From assembly GCF_007858275.1 (NCBI RefSeq), contig NZ_VFEV01000003.1, positions 1 to 64,000 on the forward strand: a stretch of DNA of 64,000 nt, read 5' to 3'. A model generated the notes under the pieces. The model did not search any database. It had not been told where the DNA came from and was given only the letters and a program-made list of their open reading frames with translations. Positions 9,719 to 18,718 of the stretch are shown piece after piece (the first letter of the stretch is position 1; each line of letters opens with the position of its first letter). This DNA comes from Pseudomonas proteolytica (lineage in GTDB: Bacteria > Pseudomonadota > Gammaproteobacteria > Pseudomonadales > Pseudomonadaceae). A program made the position numbers and the translations under genes.

Positions 9719-10168
9719 TTAGTGGCCGTGGCTTCTACCCACATGTGAATGCTCCGCCTCACTGGCCGCCACACTCCCACTGACCTCCAACCGCTGCAAA
9801 ATCCCGCACTGGTCAATCTCCGGCCCTTCGCCACAGCGCTGGCGCAGGTCGATCAATTGTTCCTGCAGGGCCAACAACCCATCAATCCGCGCCTTGACGT
9901 GATGGATGTGCTCGTCGATCAGCGCATTGACGCTTTCACACTGGTCCTGGGGGCTGTCGCGCAGGCCCAGCAGGCTGCGGATCTCTTCCAGGGTCATGTC
10001 CAGGCTGCGGCAGTTGCGGATAAAGGTCAGGCGCTCGGTGTGCGCCTGGGTGTACAGCCGGTAGTTGCCCTCACTGCGCGCCGGGGGCGGCAGCAGGCCT
10101 TCCTTCTCGTAATAGCGGATGGTTTCCACCGGGCAGTCGGTCAGTTTTGCCAGTTCGCCGATCTTCAT
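9719..10168 (-). CDS. cadR: MerR-family Cd(II)/Pb(II)-responsive regulator CadR
   Basis: A 149-residue MerR-type activator with an N-terminal winged helix-turn-helix (KIGELAKLTDCPVETIRYY), a long dimerisation helix and three metal-binding cysteines at 77, 112 and 121, close to the spacing of the CadR/PbrR subgroup. The C-terminus is histidine-rich (EHSHVGRSHGH), as in P. putida CadR. The ATG at 10168 gives the standard MKIGELA start. It is divergent from cadA, and the operator lies in the 85-bp gap. It should twist the cadA promoter open when Cd is bound. Confidence 0.95.
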   Translation of the reverse strand: MKIGELAKLTDCPVETIRYYEKEGLLPPPARSEGNYRLYTQAHTERLTFIRNCRSLDMTLEEIRSLLGLRDSPQDQCESVNALIDEHIHHVKARIDGLLALQEQLIDLRQRCGEGPEIDQCGILQRLEVSGSVAASEAEHSHVGRSHGH

Positions 10169-10191
10169 CGCAGCAATCTCCAAAAGGGTGC

Positions 10192-10222
10192 TTGACCCTA
10201 TAGTGGCTACAGGGTCTTTACT
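10192..10222 (+). promoter_or_regulatory. CadR operator inside a long-spacer cadA promoter
   Basis: TTGACC at 10192-10197 is a good -35. It overlaps an imperfect dyad, ACCCTATAG (10195-10203) and CTACAGGGT (10207-10215), centred in the spacer. A -10 such as TTTACT at 10217-10222 leaves a 19-bp spacer. This over-long spacer with a central dyad is the mark of MerR-type activation. Confidence 0.85.
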
Positions 10223-10253
10223 TGGCAACAGGCACCTTCACGGACGCGAGACA

Positions 10254-12503
10254 ATGAGCGATTCCATTCACACCCCGCATAAGCATGACCACGATCACGA
10301 TCATGATCACGGCGAAAAACTGCAGCCTGTGCAAAAGCACGATCATGGCGGCTCCTGCTGTTCCGGCGCGGCTGCGCCTTCTCTGGTGACGTTGACCGAA
10401 GCGCCCAGCGCCAACGCGCGGCTGAGCACTTTCCGCATCGAAGCCATGGACTGCCCCACCGAGCAGACGCTGATCCAGAACAAGCTGGGCAAGCTGGCCG
10501 GTGTGCAGCAACTGGAGTTCAACCTGATCAACCGCATCCTCGGCGTGACCCACGATTTGCCGAGCACCGCACCGATCATCGAGGCCATCAAATCCCTGGG
10601 CATGCAGGCCGATCCGATCGAAGAGGGTGCGCCTGCCGCCGAGCCTGCTGCCAAGAAACCCTGGTGGCCGCTGGCCCTTTCCGGCGTGGGTGCGCTGGCA
10701 GCGGAGGTGATCCATTTCACCAACGCTGCACCGACCTGGGTGGTGGCGCTGGTGGCGCTGGTGTCGATCCTCAGCGGCGGCCTCACTACCTATAAAAAGG
10801 GCTGGATTGCCCTGAAGAACCTCAACCTGAACATCAACGCGCTGATGAGCATCGCCGTGACTGGTGCGATCCTGATCGGCCAGTGGCCGGAAGCCGCGAT
10901 GGTGATGTTCCTGTTTACCGTGGCCGAATTGATCGAGGCCAAGTCCCTGGACCGCGCGCGCAACGCGATCAGCGGCCTGATGCAGATGACACCGGAACAG
11001 GCCACGGTGCGCCAGGCTGACGGTAGTTGGGTCGAACAGGAAGTCAAAGTCATTGAACTGGGCGCCATCGTGCGGGTACGTCCCGGTGAGCGCATTGGCC
11101 TGGACGGGGAAGTCACCGCCGGCCAGTCCACCATCGACCAGGCGCCGATCACCGGCGAAAGCCTGCCGATCGAGAAGACCGTGGGCGATAAAGTCTTCGC
11201 CGGCACCATCAACCAGGCCGGTTCCCTGGAATACCGGGTGACCGCCGCCGCCAACAACTCCACCCTGGCGCGCATCATCCATGCGGTGGAGCAGGCCCAG
11301 GGCTCGCGGGCGCCGACCCAGCGCTTTGTCGACAGCTTCTCGAAAATCTACACCCCGGCGGTATTCCTGTTTGCCTTGGGCGTGGCATTGATTCCGCCGC
11401 TGTTCATGGGCGGGGTGTGGTTCGACTGGATCTACCGTGCGCTGGTGCTGCTGGTGGTCGCCTGCCCATGCGCCCTGGTGATTTCCACTCCGGTGACCAT
11501 CGTCAGTGGCCTGGCCGCGGCCGCGCGCAAAGGCATCCTGATCAAGGGCGGCGTGTACCTGGAGGCCGGCTACAAACTGGACTACCTGGCCCTGGACAAG
11601 ACCGGCACCATCACCCATGGCAAGCCGGTACAGACCGACTACCTGGCGCTGTCCACCCAAGACAACGCCCCGGCCCTGGCCGCGAGCCTGGCCGGGCGCT
11701 CCGACCACCCGGTGTCGCTGGCCATCGCCAACGCGGCTGTGGATAAAAACCTGGCGCTGCTCGCTGTGGATAACTTCGAGGCCCTGGCTGGGCGCGGGGT
11801 ACGTGGCGAGATCAACGGCGAGGTCTATCACCTGGGCAACCACCGCCTGGTGGAAGAACTTGGCCTGTGCTCGCCAGCCCTTGAAGAAAAACTCTTCGCC
11901 CTGGAAAAACAAGGCAAGTCCGTGGTGTTGCTGCTCGACAAGTCCGGCCCACTGGCGCTGTTCGCCGTGGCCGACACGGTCAAGGACAGCAGCCGCGAAG
12001 CCATCGAGCAGTTGCACGAGCTTGGCATCAAGACCCTGATGCTCACCGGCGACAACACCCACACCGCCCAGGCGATTGCCGCCCAGGTGGGTATCGACCA
12101 GGCTCAAGGCGACCTGCTGCCCACTGACAAGCTCAAAGCCATCGAGGATCTGTACGGCAAAAACCACCGGGTTGGCATGGTCGGCGACGGTATCAACGAC
12201 GCCCCGGCCCTGGCCCGCGCGGAGATTGGCTTTGCCATGGCCGCCGCAGGCACCGACACCGCCATCGAAACCGCCGACGTGGCGCTGATGGACGACGATT
12301 TGCGCAAGATTCCGGCATTCATACGTTTGTCGCGACAAACGTCGAGTATCCTCAAGCAGAACATCGCCCTGGCGCTGGTGATCAAGGCGATCTTCCTGGC
12401 AGTGACCTTCCTGGGCATGGCCACCATGTGGATGGCGGTGTTCGCCGACATGGGCGTCAGCCTGCTGGTGGTGTTCAATGGTCTGCGCCTGTTGCGCAAA
12501 TAG
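10254..12503 (+). CDS. cadA: Cd2+/Zn2+/Pb2+-exporting P1B-type ATPase
   Basis: Inner-membrane pump that expels Cd, Zn and Pb using ATP. The 749-residue protein starts MSDSIHTPHKHDHDHDHDHG, a histidine/aspartate metal-binding tail with a second cluster (KHDHGGSCC). A heavy-metal-associated domain with the MDCPTE motif follows. The transmembrane metal site is Cys404-Pro-Cys406, the phosphorylated aspartate is Asp448 in DKTGT, an SDHP motif marks the nucleotide domain, and GDGIND lies at 644-649. It is divergent from cadR and under the MerR-type promoter just upstream. Only 16 bp separate its stop from the next gene. Confidence 0.96.
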   Translation: MSDSIHTPHKHDHDHDHDHGEKLQPVQKHDHGGSCCSGAAAPSLVTLTEAPSANARLSTFRIEAMDCPTEQTLIQNKLGKLAGVQQLEFNLINRILGVTHDLPSTAPIIEAIKSLGMQADPIEEGAPAAEPAAKKPWWPLALSGVGALAAEVIHFTNAAPTWVVALVALVSILSGGLTTYKKGWIALKNLNLNINALMSIAVTGAILIGQWPEAAMVMFLFTVAELIEAKSLDRARNAISGLMQMTPEQATVRQADGSWVEQEVKVIELGAIVRVRPGERIGLDGEVTAGQSTIDQAPITGESLPIEKTVGDKVFAGTINQAGSLEYRVTAAANNSTLARIIHAVEQAQGSRAPTQRFVDSFSKIYTPAVFLFALGVALIPPLFMGGVWFDWIYRALVLLVVACPCALVISTPVTIVSGLAAAARKGILIKGGVYLEAGYKLDYLALDKTGTITHGKPVQTDYLALSTQDNAPALAASLAGRSDHPVSLAIANAAVDKNLALLAVDNFEALAGRGVRGEINGEVYHLGNHRLVEELGLCSPALEEKLFALEKQGKSVVLLLDKSGPLALFAVADTVKDSSREAIEQLHELGIKTLMLTGDNTHTAQAIAAQVGIDQAQGDLLPTDKLKAIEDLYGKNHRVGMVGDGINDAPALARAEIGFAMAAAGTDTAIETADVALMDDDLRKIPAFIRLSRQTSSILKQNIALALVIKAIFLAVTFLGMATMWMAVFADMGVSLLVVFNGLRLLRK

Positions 12504-12519
12504 TCGATGAGAGGGTGGT

Positions 12520-13383
12520 GTGCTGAGTGCCGAGCTGAAGGCGTTTTACATGGTTGCCCGCCTGGGGAGTATTACCCAGGCGGCGAAGAAACTCGGCCTG
12601 AGCCAACCCACGGTGACCACCCAGATCCGCCACCTGGAAAGCCAGTACTCGGTTGAGCTGTTCTATCGCGGTGGCCGGCGCCTCACCGTCAGCGACGAGG
12701 GCGCGCGGCTGTTGCCGATGGTCAAGGCGCTGTTGCAGCAGGAAGCGGATATCGAGTTTTTCCTGCGCAACAGCGGTCAGGTCCAGGGCACCTTGCGGAT
12801 CGCCGCGACCGCGCCTTACTACATCCTCGACTTGGTGAAGACCTTTCGCGAACGCTTGCCCCACGTGGAAGTGGCGGTGGAAATCGGCAATTCCCAGCAG
12901 GTGCTCGAAGCGCTGGATGATTACCGGGTGGATGTCGCCGCGTCCTCGCAACTGCTGGAAGACCCTCGCCTGATCCGCCGGGTGCTGGGCACTGACCCGC
13001 TGGTGCTGGCGGTGCATCGCAATCACCCGTTGGCCGCGCTGGAACATGTGCCACTCAGTGCGTTGGTGGGGCACACCCTGTTGATGCGCGAAGCGGGTTC
13101 CACCACCCGGCGCCTGACCGAGGAGATGCTCGATGGCGCTGGCGTAAGCTATGGGCCACTGCTGGAGATCGGCAGCCGCGAGTCGATTCGCGAGGCGGTG
13201 CTGCGCAATATCGGCATCAGCATCATTGCCCGCCAGGAAGTGCCCCATGATCCGCAATTGCGGGTGCTGACCATCGAGAATGCGCCGCAGATCCCGGAGT
13301 ATCTGTATTGCCTCAAGGAGCGCAAAGGTGCGCGGTTGCCGGCGGCGTTTCTGGGGTTGGCGCAGGAAATGTCGCCACTCTGA
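12520..13383 (+). CDS. LysR-family regulator of aminoethylphosphonate catabolism type
   Basis: A 287-residue LysR-type regulator: an N-terminal helix-turn-helix (GSITQAAKKLGLSQPTVTTQ, roughly residues 16-35) and a C-terminal periplasmic-binding-protein-like effector domain. The start is a GTG preceded by GAGGGTGG. Its sequence resembles the LysR subfamily named for 2-aminoethylphosphonate gene neighbourhoods, and the next five genes fit that. Unusually for LysR it points the same way as its presumed targets, 16 bp after cadA, so basal expression may partly depend on read-through from the cadmium promoter. The ligand is inferred, not visible. Confidence 0.85.
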   Translation: MLSAELKAFYMVARLGSITQAAKKLGLSQPTVTTQIRHLESQYSVELFYRGGRRLTVSDEGARLLPMVKALLQQEADIEFFLRNSGQVQGTLRIAATAPYYILDLVKTFRERLPHVEVAVEIGNSQQVLEALDDYRVDVAASSQLLEDPRLIRRVLGTDPLVLAVHRNHPLAALEHVPLSALVGHTLLMREAGSTTRRLTEEMLDGAGVSYGPLLEIGSRESIREAVLRNIGISIIARQEVPHDPQLRVLTIENAPQIPEYLYCLKERKGARLPAAFLGLAQEMSPL

Positions 13384-13408
13384 AAAGGTGGATGGCTTTG
13401 AAATCGCC

Positions 13409-13480
13409 ATCGCAGGCAAGCCAGCTCCCACATTTGCATGTATTCACAGCCCCAAATGTGGGAGCGGGCTTGCCCGCGAT
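13409..13480. repeat. Two REP arms in outward orientation, mixed families
   Basis: The left arm ATCGCAGGCAAGCCAGCTCC (family 3, reverse) ends in CACATTT. The right arm begins AAATGTGGGAGCGGGCTTGC (family 1). The TGTGGG heads face each other, the reverse of a normal REPIN. It lies between the LysR gene and the importer operon. Confidence 0.8.
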
Positions 13481-13618
13481 AACGTCAGGCCAGTCACCAC
13501 AACGCCACAACCCTACCCAAATCCACCAATACCACTATCACCCGCTTTTGCCTTCCTGCCACACCAGGGACGCATTTGCTCCCTAGCATGGCCTTCATCA
13601 GTTTGATGAGGTGCCACC

Positions 13619-14683
13619 ATGAACACAGCCCAGCTCAACCCCGGCGCGCCGATGAAGGTGCGTGGTATCCAGAAGCGCTTCGGCGCCTTTACCGCCCTGG
13701 ACCATGTGTCCCTGGACGTCGCCGCCGGTGAGCTGGTGTGCCTGCTCGGCCCCTCGGGTTGTGGCAAGACCACCTTGCTGCGCTGCATCGCCGGCCTGGA
13801 ACGCCAGGACAGCGGCGAGCTGTACCTGGGTGATCGCGATGTTTCCCTACTGGCACCACAGGCGCGGGACTACGGCATTCTGTTCCAGTCCTACGCGTTG
13901 TTTCCCAACCTCAGCGTCGAGGCCAATATCGGCTACGGCCTGACCGGTAGCGGCCGCGATGAAGTGCGCAAGCGCGTGGCGCAGATGCTGGAGCTGGTCG
14001 GCCTGACCGGCAGCGAAAAGAAATACCCCGGCCAACTGTCCGGTGGTCAGCAACAACGGGTCGCCCTGGCCCGCGCCCTGGCGCCGGCCCCGTCGCTGTT
14101 GCTGCTGGACGAACCCATGTCAGCCCTCGACGCCCGGGTGCGTGAGCACCTGTGTACCGAACTGCGCCAACTGCAACGCCGCCTGGGCATCACCACCTTG
14201 ATGGTCACCCACAACCAGGACGAGGCCATGCTGATGGCCGACCGCATCGCCGTGATGAACAACGGCAAGGTCGAGCAATACGCCACTCCTCAAGAGATTT
14301 ATGATCGCCCGGCCACGCCGTTCGTGGCCGAGTTTGTCGGCCAGGGCAACTGGCTGCCGTTCAGCCGCAACAGCGCCAGCCACGCCCAGGTCGGCGGGAT
14401 GAACGTGCGCCTGGCCGAAGACAGCGGCAAGGCCGCCTCAGGCCGCCTGTTCTGCCGGCCGGAAGCAATCAGCGTCAACCCGCCGGTACACGAAGAAAAC
14501 CTGTTCCCGGCCAAGGTCCGCGAGATCACCTTCCTCGGCAACCGTTGCCGCATGAGCTTTGAACTGGACCAGTTGCCCGGCCATCCGCTGCTCGCCGAAC
14601 TGGCGCCGGAAGCCATGCCGCGCCTGGGCGCCCAGGATATTTGGGTCGCGCTGCCGCCGCGCAGCCTGCAGGTGTTTGCCTGA
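13619..14683 (+). CDS. ABC importer ATPase, putative 2-aminoethylphosphonate uptake
   Basis: A 354-residue cytoplasmic ATPase of the CysA/FbpC type. Walker A is GPSGCGKTT (44-52), the signature is LSGGQQQRVALARAL, Walker B is LLLLDEPMSALD, and the switch histidine is in MVTHNQDEAM. The C-terminal ~110 residues form a TOBE/MOP-like domain. GAGG is correctly spaced before the ATG. It matches the ATPase of the second class of 2-aminoethylphosphonate ABC importers and is followed at once by its permease and binding protein. The substrate is inferred from this and from the downstream catabolic genes. Confidence 0.88.
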   Translation: MNTAQLNPGAPMKVRGIQKRFGAFTALDHVSLDVAAGELVCLLGPSGCGKTTLLRCIAGLERQDSGELYLGDRDVSLLAPQARDYGILFQSYALFPNLSVEANIGYGLTGSGRDEVRKRVAQMLELVGLTGSEKKYPGQLSGGQQQRVALARALAPAPSLLLLDEPMSALDARVREHLCTELRQLQRRLGITTLMVTHNQDEAMLMADRIAVMNNGKVEQYATPQEIYDRPATPFVAEFVGQGNWLPFSRNSASHAQVGGMNVRLAEDSGKAASGRLFCRPEAISVNPPVHEENLFPAKVREITFLGNRCRMSFELDQLPGHPLLAELAPEAMPRLGAQDIWVALPPRSLQVFA

Positions 14684-14684
14684 G

Positions 14685-16409
14685 ATGGCCGCCGATATGA
14701 CCCTGCCGGTACCCGGCCGCGTGGCTCGCCAGGTTTCCCGTGCCGAAATCGGTGACCGCATCTTTGTAGTGGGCGGCAAGGTGCTGTTGCTGTGCCTGTT
14801 GGGCATCGCCGTGCTGCTGCCGTTGCTGGCGATCTTCTGGCGCGGCTTCAGCGCCGAAGACGGCCAGGGCGGCGGGCTGGTGGCGGCGCGCGAGTTGCTG
14901 ACCAGCGCCAACTTCCACTGGCTGCTGGGCAATAGCCTGAAGGTTTCCCTGAGCGTTGCGGCCATCGTCGTACCCCTGGCCTACCTGTTTGCCTACGCCC
15001 TGCAACGTACGCTGATCCCCGGCAAGACGCTCTGGCGTGGCCTGTCATTGCTGCCGCTGATGGCGCCCTCGATGTTGCCGGGCATCGCCCTGGTGTATCT
15101 GTTCGGCAACCAGGGCATGTTGCGCGGCCTGCTGTCAGACAACATCTACGGCTTCTGGGGCATTGTCCTCGGTGAGGTGATCTACACCTTTCCCCATGCC
15201 CTGATGATCCTGCTGTCGGCGCTGTCTTTGGCGGATGCGCGGCTGTTCGATGCTGCCTCAAGCATGGGCGCCAGCCCCGCGCGGGCGTTTCGCAGCATCA
15301 CCTGGCCGGCGACGCGCCAGGCTGTGTTCGCCGCGTTCTGCCTGGTGTTCACCCTGACCATCACCGACTTCGGCGTGCCCGTGGTGGTGGGCGGCGACTA
15401 TCAAGTACTGGCGCTGGAAGCCTACAAGGCGGTGGTCGGCCAGCAGCAGTTCGGTCGCGGCGCCTTGATCGGCATGGTGTTGCTGCTGCCGGCGCTGCTC
15501 AGTTTTGCGGTGGATACCTGGCTGCGCCGGCGCCACGGCGACTCCATGAGTGGCCGCGCCCAAGTGTTCCAGCCGGCGCCGTCGCGCCTGCGCGATGGCT
15601 GCTACCTGGCGATTGTGTTGCTGATCTGCGCGGTGCTGCTGTTGGTGTTCGGTATGGCGGTGTATTCGTCGCTGGTGAAATTCTGGCCGTACAACCTGTC
15701 GCTGTCGCTCAACCATTACCAGTTCAACGACACCGCCGGCGGCGGCTGGCTGGCCTATCGCAACAGTTTGACCATGGCGATTTGCACCGCATTGATCGGC
15801 AGTGTGCTGATCTTCACCGGCGCCTACCTGATGGAAAAGACCAAAGGGCAAAAAGGCCTCAACCTGGCGCTGCGCATGCTCAGTTTTGTGCCGATGGCAG
15901 TGCCGGGCTTGGTGCTGGGCCTGGGTTATGTGTTCTTTTTCAACCTCAACGGCAACCCGCTGCATGTGCTCTACGGGACCATGACGCTGCTGGTGGTGTG
16001 CACCATTGCGCACTATTTGACCACCGCGCAGATGACCGCCACCACCGCCCTGCGCCAACTCGACGCCGAGTTCGAAGCCGCCGCGCTGTCGCTCAAGGCG
16101 CCGTTGTACCGCCACTATCTGCGGGTCACCGTGCCGATCTGCCTGCCGGCGCTGTTGGACATCCTGCGCTACCTGTTTGTCTCGGCGATGACCACTGTGT
16201 CGGCGGCGATCTTTCTCTACAGCCCCGACACCATCCTCGCCGCAGTCGCCGTGTTGAACATGGACGACGCCGGCAACGTTGGCGGCGCGGCGGCCATGTC
16301 GACCCTGATTCTGTTCACTTCAGCCGGCGTCTCGCTGCTGCTGGCGTGGGCCTCACGCGGCTTGTTGCGCCGCTCCCAGGCCTGGCGCCAAACCGCGCCC
16401 GGTCAATAA
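14685..16409 (+). CDS. ABC importer permease, putative 2-aminoethylphosphonate uptake
   Basis: A 574-residue fused permease of the FbpB/ThiP type: two homologous binding-protein-dependent transport halves, about 12 helices in all. Each half carries an EAA-type loop (DAASSMGASPARAFRSITWP in the first, EAAALSLKAPLYRHYLRVTV in the second), which contacts the ATPase. The start codon is 1 bp after the ATPase stop, so translation is coupled. An alternative ATG 12 bp further in (MTLPVPG) is possible. Substrate as for the operon. Confidence 0.88.
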   Translation: MAADMTLPVPGRVARQVSRAEIGDRIFVVGGKVLLLCLLGIAVLLPLLAIFWRGFSAEDGQGGGLVAARELLTSANFHWLLGNSLKVSLSVAAIVVPLAYLFAYALQRTLIPGKTLWRGLSLLPLMAPSMLPGIALVYLFGNQGMLRGLLSDNIYGFWGIVLGEVIYTFPHALMILLSALSLADARLFDAASSMGASPARAFRSITWPATRQAVFAAFCLVFTLTITDFGVPVVVGGDYQVLALEAYKAVVGQQQFGRGALIGMVLLLPALLSFAVDTWLRRRHGDSMSGRAQVFQPAPSRLRDGCYLAIVLLICAVLLLVFGMAVYSSLVKFWPYNLSLSLNHYQFNDTAGGGWLAYRNSLTMAICTALIGSVLIFTGAYLMEKTKGQKGLNLALRMLSFVPMAVPGLVLGLGYVFFFNLNGNPLHVLYGTMTLLVVCTIAHYLTTAQMTATTALRQLDAEFEAAALSLKAPLYRHYLRVTVPICLPALLDILRYLFVSAMTTVSAAIFLYSPDTILAAVAVLNMDDAGNVGGAAAMSTLILFTSAGVSLLLAWASRGLLRRSQAWRQTAPGQ

Positions 16410-16435
16410 CCCTGCCCCACACAAGGAAACGCACC

Positions 16436-17452
16436 ATGTTCAAGCCCCTGGCCCTCGCCGCTGCTGTGCTCACCGCGTTCAGCCTGAATGCCTTTGCTGC
16501 CAAGACCGAGTTGACCGTGTACACGGCCCTTGAAGCCGAGCAATTGAAGACCTACAAAAAAGCCTTCGAAGCGGCCAACCCGGATGTCGAGATCAAGTGG
16601 GTGCGGGACTCCACCGGCATCATCACCGCCAAGCTGCTGGCGGAAAAAGCCCGCCCGCAAGCCGATGCGGTGTGGGGCCTGGCGGCTTCCAGCCTGGCGA
16701 TCCTCGATCAGCAAGGCATGCTGCAAAGCTACGCGCCAAAGGACCTGGACAAGATTGGCAAGAACTACCGCGACGCCGCCAACCCACCGGCCTGGGTCGG
16801 CATGGACGTATGGGCTGCGACCATCTGCTTCAACACCGTCGAAGCCGAAAAACAGGGCCTGAGCAAGCCGATCAGTTGGCAGGACCTGACCAAGCCGGAA
16901 TACAAAGGCAAGATCGTCATGCCGAACCCGGCGTCGTCCGGCACCGGGTTCCTCGACGTCAGCGCCTGGCTGCAGACCTTCGGCGAGAAGCAGGGCTGGC
17001 AGTACATGGATGACCTGCACCAGAACATCGGCCAGTACGTGCACTCCGGCTCCAAGCCGTGCAAGTTGGCGGCGTCCGGCGAATTCCCGATCGGTATCTC
17101 CTTCGAATACCCGGCCGTGCAGTTGAAGCGCCAGGGCGCGCCGCTGGATATCGTCTTGCCCAAGGAAGGCCTGGGCTGGGAAATTGAAGCCACTGCGGTG
17201 ATCAAGGGCACCGCCCACCAGGAAGCGGCGCAGAAACTCGCCGACTTCTCTGCAAGCCCGGCGGCGATGGAGTTGTACAAGGAAAACTTTGCCGTCCTGG
17301 CCCAGCCGGGAATCGCCAAGCCACAGACCGAATTGCCGGCGGACTACGAGCAGCGCCTGATCAAGAACGACTTTGCCTGGGCCTCGAAAAACCGCGACAA
17401 CATCCTGACTGAATGGCGCAAGCGCTATGACGGCAAGTCGGAAAAACAATAA
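16436..17452 (+). CDS. Periplasmic binding protein, putative 2-aminoethylphosphonate
   Basis: A 338-residue extracellular solute-binding protein with a clear Sec signal peptide (MFKPLALAAAVLTAFSLNAF, probably cleaved after AFA). The mature part begins KTELTVYTALEAEQLKTY, typical of the iron/phosphonate binding-protein cluster. It delivers the substrate to the permease encoded 26 bp upstream; GGAAAC precedes the start. Resemblance to PhnS-type binding proteins plus the downstream phosphonate genes support an aminophosphonate ligand, but the pocket cannot be assigned by eye. Confidence 0.87.
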   Translation: MFKPLALAAAVLTAFSLNAFAAKTELTVYTALEAEQLKTYKKAFEAANPDVEIKWVRDSTGIITAKLLAEKARPQADAVWGLAASSLAILDQQGMLQSYAPKDLDKIGKNYRDAANPPAWVGMDVWAATICFNTVEAEKQGLSKPISWQDLTKPEYKGKIVMPNPASSGTGFLDVSAWLQTFGEKQGWQYMDDLHQNIGQYVHSGSKPCKLAASGEFPIGISFEYPAVQLKRQGAPLDIVLPKEGLGWEIEATAVIKGTAHQEAAQKLADFSASPAAMELYKENFAVLAQPGIAKPQTELPADYEQRLIKNDFAWASKNRDNILTEWRKRYDGKSEKQ

Positions 17453-17470
17453 CTTCAACCGTTTCTAAAA

Positions 17471-17572
17471 CTGTAGGAGCGAGCTTGCTCGCGAAGAACG
17501 TGAACGATAACGCGGGCCGTCAGAATCCACGCTGCGCCCTCAAGTTCTTCGCGAGCAAGCTCGCTCCTACAG
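17471..17572. repeat. REPIN (family 2) between transport and catabolic genes
   Basis: CTGTAGGAGCGAGCTTGCTC and its inverted copy ending CTCCTACAG flank a ~58-bp spacer. It fills almost the whole 132-bp gap between the binding-protein gene and the FAD oxidase gene, which point the same way, so it would be transcribed inside the operon mRNA as a long hairpin. Confidence 0.92.
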
Positions 17573-17584
17573 GGGGCGAACACC

Positions 17585-18718
17585 ATGACACACCACAGTG
17601 ATTTGCTGATCGTCGGCGCCGGTATCCTCGGCCTGTCCCACGCCTACGCCGCCGCCAAACGCGGTCTCAAGGTCAAGGTCTTCGAACGTACGGCCACGCC
17701 CCTGGGTGCCTCGGTGCGTAACTTCGGCCAGGCCCTGGTTACCGGCCAACCGCCTGGGCAGATGCTTGACCTGGCCCGGCAAAGCCGCGAGATCTGGGGC
17801 CAGTGGGCACAACTGGCGAACCTGCAACTCAAGCGCAATGGCTCTTACCTGTTTGCCCGCAGCGACGCCGAAGAACATCTGCTGGAGGCCTTTTGCGCCG
17901 GGCGCGCCAAGGAGCACGGCTACCGCGTCAACCTGCTGCAAGGCGCAGCCATGAACGACTTGTATGGCGGCCAGTTCCGCCATCACCGCGCCGCCCTGCA
18001 TGGCCTGGACGATCAGCAACTGTATTCCCGTGAGGCGCTGCCGGCGCTGATCGACTACCTGCGCCGCGAACTGCGGGTAGAGTTTCACTTCTCCACTCTG
18101 GTACGCGACATCGAACCCGGTCAGCTACACAGCACTGCCGGCAGCTTTCGCGGCGAGCAGATCATTGTCTGCTCCGGCCACGACTACCAGACCCTGCTGG
18201 CCGAGCAGATCGCCCAACTCACACCGCAAATCTGCCGCCTGCAAATGCTGCGTGCGCGGCCCAAGGTCGAGTTGAATCTGCAACACGCCCTGCTGACCGG
18301 CCTGAGCTGCGTGCACTACGGCGCCTTCGCCGACTTGCCGCAAGCTGCCCCCGTGCAGGCGCAGATCCTGCGCGACACACCGCACTTGAATGAAAATGGC
18401 ATCCACCTGCTGATCAGTCCGACGCCCCATGGCGAGTTGATCATTGGTGATTCCCACCACTACGGCAGCGATCCATCACCGTTCAACGCCGAACAGGTGG
18501 ACAACTGGATGATCGAGCTGGCAGAACAGACCCTGGGCTGCCAGATTCAGGTCGTGGAGCGCTGGCAGGGCGTCTATGGTTCCCGCGGGCCGGGGCCGTT
18601 TTCGTTCCTGCGCGCCGCCGACGGGGTCAGCGCCGCCTTGATGCACAGCGGCGTGGGCATGAGCGTGGGGCCGGCGCTGGCCGAGGGCAATATCACAGAG
18701 CTATGGGGAGAGGCGTGA
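17585..18718 (+). CDS. FAD-dependent amine oxidase of phosphonate clusters (TIGR03364-like)
   Basis: A 377-residue DAO-fold flavoprotein: the dinucleotide-binding GAGILGLSHAYAAAKRG is at the N-terminus with the FERT acidic strand end, and a glycine-rich GVYGSRGPGPF segment lies near the C-terminus. Members of this family in phosphonate clusters oxidatively deaminate 2-aminoethylphosphonate or its N-methyl form to phosphonoacetaldehyde. That role is inferred here from family and neighbours. Its ATG lies 12 bp beyond the REPIN, with GGGGGCG as a possible ribosome site. The stop overlaps the next start (TGATG), so the two products are probably made together. Confidence 0.85.
   Translation: MTHHSDLLIVGAGILGLSHAYAAAKRGLKVKVFERTATPLGASVRNFGQALVTGQPPGQMLDLARQSREIWGQWAQLANLQLKRNGSYLFARSDAEEHLLEAFCAGRAKEHGYRVNLLQGAAMNDLYGGQFRHHRAALHGLDDQQLYSREALPALIDYLRRELRVEFHFSTLVRDIEPGQLHSTAGSFRGEQIIVCSGHDYQTLLAEQIAQLTPQICRLQMLRARPKVELNLQHALLTGLSCVHYGAFADLPQAAPVQAQILRDTPHLNENGIHLLISPTPHGELIIGDSHHYGSDPSPFNAEQVDNWMIELAEQTLGCQIQVVERWQGVYGSRGPGPFSFLRAADGVSAALMHSGVGMSVGPALAEGNITELWGEA

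Noticed and set aside
10218..12338. 706-codon open frame opposite cadA
   Set aside because: It is the antisense shadow of the ATPase, with low-complexity His/Gln/Gly composition and no domain.
13596..13608. CATCA-GTT-TGATG palindrome before the importer operon as a LysR operator
   Set aside because: It overlaps the ribosome site of the ATPase gene and has short arms, so it may be chance. It is not strong enough to list as an operator.
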